Positions 57,426 to 64,000 of a stretch of 64,000 nucleotides of DNA are shown in pieces. The position numbers were made by a program, and so were the translations under genes. The notes beneath the pieces are model-generated. The model saw only the letters and a program-made list of their open reading frames with translations, was not told the DNA's origin and did no database searches. This stretch comes from Ursus arctos (taxonomy: Eukaryota; Chordata; Mammalia; Carnivora; Ursidae): assembly GCF_023065955.2 (NCBI RefSeq), contig NW_026622769.1:1-64000 (forward strand). The letters run 5' to 3'. How positions within the stretch are numbered: position 1 is the stretch's first letter; each line of letters starts with the position of its first letter.

Positions 57426-58550
57426 TCTTTATCCCAGCCTGGCACAGATGTATTGCACGGAGAGGGAGTCAAAGATTCGGGCCTCCCCGTGGCCACCAGC
57501 TGCAGCATCTCCAGCCGCCCGTGCCAGGACACGGGGCTGGGTGACTGGGCACGGTCCCCGAGGTGGTCACAGCCAGCACAGCATCTGAAAGGGCCGGGAA
57601 AGTGGATGTTTGCGCTGCCTTGAAGGAGGGGCTCTTCTGGCCCAGCAGCTGAGGGAGCAGCACAGTGAAGACTAGGGCGGGTCAGAATTCCAGGGACATG
57701 GGGTGAGTCCGAGAGTGCATTAGGGTGGGGCTGGAAGCAAAGAGATGGGGCGGGTGGTGCCAAGCCTGGGGCAGGGGTTGGGGGGGGCAGCACACATGGA
57801 GGCCAGGCCCCCCCGGAGGGGGCAGTACAGACGGGGACACAACCTCATGGGAAAGGGCGGGGCAGGCAGCAGGGAGACCCTGCAAAAGGGCTGAGGACCT
57901 CAGATTCCCAGTGGCAGGGGAGCCACCCCTAAGGGTAGCAGTGGACTGTACAGTTAGGGCCCACGAAGGACTTCCGTCTCTCACCCAGTGCGCCTTCTAA
58001 CCGGGCAGTTCTGTGCTGTTGCTGCCCTTTCCTGTCCTCTTCTCAGTTATGATTAGTATTTATCTCACATCATTTCCTTTTTGCTGGTCTGCTCAGTGCA
58101 GTTTCCACTTGTTAACCTGGGAACGGCAAGCTCTTGGGAGGGGGGGTCTTTGCAGTGGTGACCGTGGAGGGGGTCTCTGACAGCAGTGTTCCAGGAGACA
58201 GGGTGACACCTGCACTTAAGCTCGATGGAAATTATGACAATTTCAATGGTTCCTATAACTAGGAAATATCCTAATTCTAAGGATTATGGAGTAGGGCATT
58301 TCTGCAAGGACTAGAGATTTTAACTGAGAGGAATGACAGGCTCAGGGCAGTCAACTTCCAACTCAGACACTCTCAGAGGGGGGACTGTGGTAGGCAGAAT
58401 TCTAAGGCCCCCACGACTCCTGTGCTGGGTACATGCCCTGCATAATCCCAGAATAAAATGGGTTTCACACCCATGATAAGGTTATTCATATGGCACGGAA
58501 TGTGCGTGGCCTCTAGGAACTGACATTGCATAGTCAAAATACAAAAAGAC
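57426..58550. other. Intergenic, with an old repeat at 58387-58510
   Basis: Mostly unique. The part opening TGGTAGGCAGAATTCTAAGG at about 58388 resembles an old interspersed mammalian repeat whose class I do not assign. No gene recognised. Confidence 0.4.
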
Positions 58551-58750
58551 GGGGCGCCTGGGTGGCGCAGTCGTTAAGCGTCTGCCTTCGGCTCAGGGCC
58601 TGATCCCGGCGTTCTGGGATCGAGCCCCACATCAGGCTCCTCTGCCATGAGCCTGCTTCTTCCTCTCCCACTCCCCCTGCTTGTGTTCCCTCTCTCGCTG
58701 GCTGTCTCTCTGTCATATAAATAAATAAAATCTTTAAAACAAACAAAACA
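58551..58750 (+). mobile_element. Can-SINE, plus
   Basis: Intact head GGGGCGCCTGGGTGGCGCAG, body, CT-rich segment and A-rich tail. Near-perfect flanking repeats (AAAATACAAAAAGAC and AAAATACTAAAAGAC). Confidence 0.95.
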
Positions 58751-58789
58751 AAAATACTAAAAGACAAAGAGAAAACCTCCAAAGTCACA

Positions 58790-59175
58790 AGGTAAAAATG
58801 ACTTCTCACATATGAGAAAACCCAGTAAGATCAGAAACAATGGAGGGCAGGAAACAATGAGACGACGTATTCAGTCATTCTTTTAATGACTCAAGCAAGA
58901 CTCCTAAATTCTGGAAAGTGATCTTTGGGGAATTAAGGTAAAATAAAGACAGTCCAAGACAAAGACAGAGAATTTCCTGCTAGAAGACCTGCCTCACAAG
59001 AAACACTGAAGAAAGTTCTTCACAGGATGGAGGCAGAGGAGATCCCGAACTCTTCTCCTTCCAAGGACACAGCAAATTTACAATGCATATGGAGGAATTC
59101 CTCCTGAAAAGGCCCTGAAAAGTGGATGAGCAGAGCCTCCACAACAAAGGACAACAAGGCAGCATTGAAATGGGT
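58790..59175 (+). mobile_element. Old L1 fragment, plus
   Basis: The segment near 58970-59030 (GAATTTCCTGCTAGAAGACC followed by CACTGAAGAAAGTTCTTCA) resembles part of old L1 ORF2 or its upstream region. Diverged, and class is from recognition only. Confidence 0.45.
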
Positions 59176-59177
59176 AA

Positions 59178-59355
59178 GAGTGGGGCCTCTGGCTCAGTCG
59201 GTGAAGTGTGAAGCGTCTGCCTTTGGCTCAGGTCAGGATCTCAGGGTCCTGAGATCTCAGTCGAGCCCCACTTGGGGCTTCCCTTGGGGGAAGTGGGCTT
59301 CCCCCACTTGCTTCTCCCTCTGCCTCTGCTGCTCCCCCTACTTGTGCACAAAGGA
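59178..59355 (+). mobile_element. Diverged Can-SINE, plus
   Basis: Head GGGGCCTCTGGCTCAGTCGG, a body with small duplications, and a short CT-rich end. No clear tail; the L1 sequence resumes after it. Confidence 0.7.
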
Positions 59356-60120
59356 AACCATCACCAAAAGGAAAAGGCAACCTACTGAACAGGAGAAGAT
59401 ATTTGCAAGTCATACATCTGGTAAGGGGTCAATATCCAAAATACGTAAGAACTCAAATAACTCAACAGGTAAAAAAAACAACAAGCAACCTGATTTAAAA
59501 AATGGGCAGAGGATCTGAATAGACATTTTCCCAAAGACATGCAGATGGCCAACAGACGCATGGAAAGACGTTCAACATCCTCGTCATCAGGGACGTGCAA
59601 ACCAAAGCCACGGTGAGATCGCACCGCACTCCTGTTAGAATGGCTGACGTCAGAAACACAAGAAATAACAAATGTGGGCAAAGATGCGGGAAAAAGGCAA
59701 CCACTGTGGAAAACGGTGTGACGGTTCCTCAAAAGAATAGGAATAGAAATGCCCTATGACCCAGCTATTACACTTGTGGGCATTCGTCTGAAGAAAAGAA
59801 AAACACTAATTCAAACCGATATCCGCTGCCTTCTGATCACAGCAGCACTCTTCACGACGGTCAAGACGGAGGCACCACCCCAGAGTCTGTCCACGGATGA
59901 CCGGATAGAGGCTGCTGCACACACACTGTCAAGTACCGCACAGCCAGAAAAAAAGAATAAAATCCTGCTGTTTTTCACAACAAGGATGGACCTTGAGGGT
60001 ATAATGCTGCATGAAATAAGTCAGATAATACACGATTCACTCATGGGGAATCCGAGCAAAGAAAGGAAACATCAACAAACCCATAGGTACAGACAACAGA
60101 CTGACGCCACCAGAGGGGAA
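59356..60120 (+). mobile_element. L1 ORF2 fragment, plus
   Basis: Sense L1: GGAGAAGATATTTGCAAGTC near 59390, GACATTTTCCCAAAGACATG near 59522, and the ORF2 end to about 60115. Frames are broken. Confidence 0.85.
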
Positions 60121-60309
60121 GGGGACGGGGCAGGTGCGGTGCGTGAAGGGCACCCGGTGGTGGGGCAGGGGCATTCCTCTGGGAGAAGCAGCCTCCCCCA
60201 GACGCTGCCCCCAGGGACAGGCAGCCCGGACAGGGGGCTGACTTCCTCTGGGCGAGTGGGGCACGGTCGGAGACACGGAGGTCCTCGCGGTGAAGAACGG
60301 TGACAAGGC

Positions 60310-60735
60310 TCTCACCACAAACGTGGAGGCTTGAAAGAGCACACGTGTAATTCACGTACAGCCCTGGGGGCTGGGAGCTCAGGCAGAGTCTCATGGATTA
60401 AGATCACGGTGTTTATAGGAACGGCTCCTTCTGGAGGTTCCGGGGAGAGTTCGTTGGGTGCTGCGTCCAGCGTGCCGCGCTCCTGCGCTTGGGGCTGCGT
60501 CACTCCAGTCTCCGTCCCCACCGTCCTTTGCCTTCTCCTCTCCGGTAACCAAATCTCCCTCTGCTTCCATCTCACAAAGATACTCATGATTACACTGAGG
60601 GCCTGCCCGGGCATCTCAAACTCCTTAACTTAACTGTATCGGCGAGGTTCCTTGCGCCATACAAGGTACCATTCGTAGCTCTCGGGGGCTGGGATCTAGA
60701 TCTCTGTGGAGGGTACTCTTCAGCCTGTGACACTG
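60310..60735 (+). mobile_element. Old interspersed repeat, LTR or MER class
   Basis: Resembles a common old mammalian repeat (TTCTGGAGGTTCCGGGGAGA near 60429, then AACCAAATCTCCCTCTGCTT and a GATTACACTGAGGGCC segment). Class uncertain, diverged. Confidence 0.4.
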
Positions 60736-62240
60736 GCCGGACATGAGGCATTCTCCAACCCCACGCTGACCCATCAGCAAAGGGTGGAGCCTCACTGGCG
60801 GGGGCTCGAGCACCAGCTTCGGCCAGTTGGTGGACCGCCCCAAGCTGTGCTGACCCAGCCGGGACTCCTAGGAAGCCTGGCTTCAAAAGAAGACCTGGGG
60901 GCTGGGGGAGGGCTCTGAGTAGTGACAGCACAGACTGCACACGGGGGCGGGGAGACTTCCGTAACGGTCCGACAAGCTGCTAGATTGATAAACTAGCAAA
61001 GCAGCAAGGTCAACAAGCCCGAGGAGGGACGGGCTAATCACACTCCAGAGTCACTGTAACGGATCATCTAAACTGCCCAGTTTTCAACAAAAGCTCATGA
61101 GATGTGCGGAGAGTAGTGTAGCAGCTGCCCGGGGATGTGCGGAGAGTAGTGTAGCAGCTGCCCGGGGATGTGCGGACAGTAGTGTAGCAGCTGCCCGGGG
61201 ATGTGCGGAGAGTAGTGTAGCACCTGCCCGGGGACGTAGGTAAGAGGAACTGTCTTGGAAGCCCAGATGTTGGACTTAAGCCACAAAGACATCAAAGCTT
61301 TCCTTAGCCAGATGCCCATGAGTGGGGGGGGGGAGTCCCGCACAGGTTCCACTGCTATTGCTGGACCCCCAAGCCACGGAGCAGTGACCCACCACCTCGG
61401 ACCCCTCCACCTGGAGCTCCTCTGCTAGACCCTCCACCCAAGGCTCAGCCAATACCATCCTTCCCACTGGCTAGTGCTGCACCCTAGGGACCCATGTTAG
61501 AGCCGACAGCCTGTAGCAATGAGCTCATGACCTTGGGACTCACCCGTCTTCCCAAGTCCCCCACCAACCTAATGGAAAAGGGACCATCTGTGGAGGGTCC
61601 TGCACATTCCCAGATGGTTACTGGCCCCTCTGAGGCTGGGACACGGTTGGGATATGTCTGTGCTGTCTTCAGGGCTCAGGTCTCTGGGGACAGGCTCACT
61701 GTGAAGTCCTGAGGCTCACCCCGCATTCACACAGCCCCTTCTAGGGTGGGGCCTCGGCAGAGATCTTATTTTGTAAAGATCTCATTTTGTAAAATTTGCA
61801 GAAGTAGAATAATCACCGTCAGTTAAAGCTCTCTTCCCGCGGCAACCTGCTGTCAGTCACTCCCCCCTGCTGCATGGGACTGTGGGGGGCACTGCTCAAA
61901 ACCCCGAGCTGGGGCTACATTCAGTGTGGGTTTAGCGGGAACAGCCACTTCCTGGAAGAGTTAAGCTATTGCCATCAATCTGGTGTGGAAATGGCTCCCA
62001 GGGACACACCGGTCCCCCTCTGTGCTGAGCGTCAGGACACTCTGGGCTGACGGAACTGGCTGATGAGTGTCGTCAGTTCAAGAAACACCCAGGGCCATCT
62101 AGTCACAAACGAGAAAACCACAAAGGCCCTGAAATCTGAGGGCTTATATGTAGAAGAAATGTGATAGAGGTCTCCTCAAGTTTAACAGTTCTAAAAACTT
62201 ATACCATATCACCCACAGGAGCCATTATCTGAAAATAAGG
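60736..62240. other. Intergenic, no gene recognised
   Basis: Unique sequence apart from the 34-bp minisatellite at 61.1 kb. No exon with family resemblance on either strand. Confidence 0.45.
61099..61232. repeat. 34-bp minisatellite, about four copies
   Basis: Units starting near 61099, 61133, 61167 and 61201 share GATGTGCGGAGAGTAGTGTA then GCAGCTGCCCGGG. Copies differ at one or two bases (AGAG to ACAG in the third, GCAG to GCAC in the last). It contains a CAGCTG E-box in most copies. Confidence 0.9.
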
Positions 62241-62453
62241 TTTTTTTTTTTTTCTTTTTTTCTTTTTTTCGATTTTATTTATTTATTTGACAGAGAGAGA
62301 TGGCCAGCGAGAGAGGGAACACAAGCAGGGGGAGTGGGAGAGGAAGAAGCAGGCTCCCAGCAGAGGAGCCTGATGCGGGGCTCGATCCCAGAACCCTGGG
62401 ATCACGCCCTGAGCCGAAGGCAGACGCTTAACGACTGAGCCACCCAGGCGCCC
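62241..62453 (-). mobile_element. Can-SINE, minus
   Basis: Long T run at the low end, reversed body, head ending GAGCCACCCAGGCGCCCC. It is 66 bases from an opposite-facing SINE. Confidence 0.95.
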
Positions 62454-62519
62454 CTGAAAAAAACTTTTCTAAGCTGTAGTAAAAATAAACTTTGATCAAA
62501 CATGTTAGAAAAGACACTA

Positions 62520-62716
62520 GGGGCGCCTGGGTGGCACAGAGGTTGGGCGTCTGCCTTCGACCCAGGGCGTGATCCCGGCGTTATGGGATCGAGCCCCACA
62601 TCAGGCTCCTCCGCGATGAGCCTCCTTTTCCTCTCCCACTCCCCCTGCCTGTGTTCCCTCTCTCGCTGGCTGTCTCTCTCTGTCAAATAAATAAAAAATA
62701 AAATTAAAAAAAAAAA
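62520..62716 (+). mobile_element. Can-SINE with 12-base target-site duplication, plus
   Basis: Flanked by GAAAAGACACTA at 62508-62519 and 62717-62728. Full length with an A-rich tail. It forms a head-to-head inverted pair with the previous SINE. Confidence 0.96.
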
Positions 62717-62769
62717 GAAAAGACACTAAATTATCTTCTCTTCGTATATCACAAAAGTGTTGTCATCTT

Positions 62770-62887
62770 TTTATTTTATTTTATTTTATTTTATTTTAAG
62801 TCATCTCTGCACCCAATGTGGGGCTCGAACTCACAACCCAAGATCAAGAGTTGCACGCTCCACTAACTGAGCCCACCAGGCACCCCA
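62770..62887 (-). mobile_element. Old short Can-SINE, minus
   Basis: TTTTA repeats at the low end (reverse of the tail), reversed body and head ending GCCCACCAGGCACCCC. No CT-rich segment, as in the copy at 10150-10285. Confidence 0.8.
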
Positions 62888-63119
62888 AACAGCGTCATCC
62901 TAATAGGCCATCAGAGCATGCATCCAAAAAGCAGAAGGGAAACATGCCAGAGAAATATTTCAGGAAGATAATTCATGACATTATGTTGACTCTCTGTGTT
63001 TTGTGATGGTTGTGATACTGGTCAACTCTAAAAATTTATGTTGCATGTTAGGATTTCTTTTCTCACTCTATTCACCTAATTTCAGATATTTGATTTTGTC
63101 TTCTATTTCTTGAAAACCG

Positions 63120-63606
63120 CACTATGCAGGAAAGAGTTAACACAGCGGGGCTAGGACCGCTCTCTTTGGTAAGACGTGCTCAGGAGGTTAGCTGGCAACT
63201 GGGAACTTCAATTTCAGGAAGGCTCCTGCTGTTCCCTAAGAGTGGCTCACGGAGCCTCAGCTGTACAAACAAATATGGTTTATGCTGAACTCCTGCCTTC
63301 CTCCTGGGCATCTGGAATTGGCGTATGTGCCTCCCTGATCAGCCCCCATGAACGCCCTAGGTGCTGAGTCTCCATGCACACTGTCACCGCTGGCTGCTGG
63401 GGGGCGTAGTGTGTCCTGTGGAGAAGGTTCTGGAAGCTGTGCTTGGTTCCCTAACTTTGCCACATGAACCTCATTCCTTTGCTGATTTAGATCACTACCC
63501 TTTCTCTGTAATAAATCTCAGCCACTAGTTCAGCGATCTGTGCCAAACTCTACAAGCCCTGCAAGCAGAACACTGAATGCAGGAGTGGTTTGGGGATCTC
63601 AGACAT
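63120..63606 (+). mobile_element. Probable old ERV LTR remnant, plus
   Basis: The end resembles an old retrovirus-like LTR: a TTTGCTGATTTAGATCAC segment, the signal AATAAA at 63510-63515, and a TGGTTTGGGGATCTCAGACA end. The 5' boundary is uncertain. No coding region seen. Confidence 0.4.
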
Positions 63607-64000
63607 ACCTCTCAAATGTGTGTAAGTGTTAGGCCCCCAAACCTGGATCTACCCATGGTCACAACACAGGGTCAGAGAATCAAGGGGGCAGGGATGGCCG
63701 GCTAAAGTGGAGATGCTTCCATCTCCACTGGTTGGAGGTCTTAGTTCCCAGGGGTGGAGGGACCAGTCCCACCAACGGACACGGTAAAGGTTCCACTGAT
63801 CTGGAGAGAACAGCTGCCACCAGCCACTTTGGACCCTGGGATCCTTAGGCCCAGATTCAATATTACTGATTGTCCTGGGTTACTAGTGTCCCTGCTATGC
63901 AACTGGGGCAGGACACATGTGGGGACACCTGTAGGGCTTCCGCCTGCATCAGCAGACAGCCACCGAAGTCTTGACCCAATTAGAGCAGGGACAACACGAG
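63607..64000. other. Window end, no gene recognised
   Basis: Sequence after the LTR-like end. It may be unique or an eroded repeat; nothing coding is recognisable. Confidence 0.4.

Noticed and set aside
56900..57793. 297-codon minus-strand frame
   Set aside because: A chance join of unique sequence to the C-terminal part of an L1 ORF2 fragment. No start region, no domain in the upstream part.

Overview
The window is mammalian nuclear DNA from a carnivoran, most likely an arctoid caniform (bear, panda, seal or mustelid group). The evidence is at least eighteen tRNA-Lys-derived Can-SINE copies in both orientations, several still flanked by perfect target-site duplications, plus carnivore-type L1 3' ends and multi-exon genes with GT-AG introns. 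Gene content and order (GRINA, SPATC1, SMPD5, OPLAH) match the conserved block on human 8q24.3. Species and family names rest on recognition of proteins and repeats, not on a database search.

Layout. 1-1.4 kb: no recognised gene. 1.48-2.2 kb: GC-rich CpG island with a GC-box minisatellite, the presumed GRINA promoter. 2.9-5.06 kb: GRINA (+), six coding exons, 356 residues. 5.1-19.6 kb: intergenic, with SINEs and a broken L1. 19.6-38.6 kb: SPATC1 (speriolin, +), five coding exons, 638 residues. Its 11 kb first intron holds a 1.3 kb GTGAGT-rich minisatellite, a GC-box island and a cluster of L1s and SINEs. 40.6-43.0 kb: SMPD5 (+), seven exons, 496 residues, open throughout. 43.06-52.3 kb: OPLAH (-), 26 coding exons, 1289 residues, ending tail to tail with SMPD5 only 61 bases away. 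52.6-53.3 kb: CpG island of OPLAH. 53.3-64 kb: repeat-rich, with one exception, a speriolin-like first exon on the minus strand at 56.08-56.31 kb.

All four main genes were rebuilt exon by exon. Every junction used is GT-AG, reading phase is kept throughout, and each product ends at a stop codon with a length close to its family. They are unrelated housekeeping or tissue-specific genes that share a locus rather than a pathway: an ER/Golgi anti-apoptotic membrane protein, a sperm centrosome protein, a sphingomyelinase and a glutathione-cycle enzyme.

The most interesting signal is the second speriolin-type first exon, inverted relative to SPATC1 on the far side of SMPD5-OPLAH. It keeps 26 of the first 38 residues, a phase-1 splice donor, and a 13-base upstream element (CTGACCTCACAAT) also found upstream of the SPATC1 start. 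I could not find the rest of that gene in the window. Other points of interest are the donor-like array in SPATC1 intron 1, the in-frame 90-bp repeat in SPATC1 exon 2, and the probable SMPD5/OPLAH 3' overlap.
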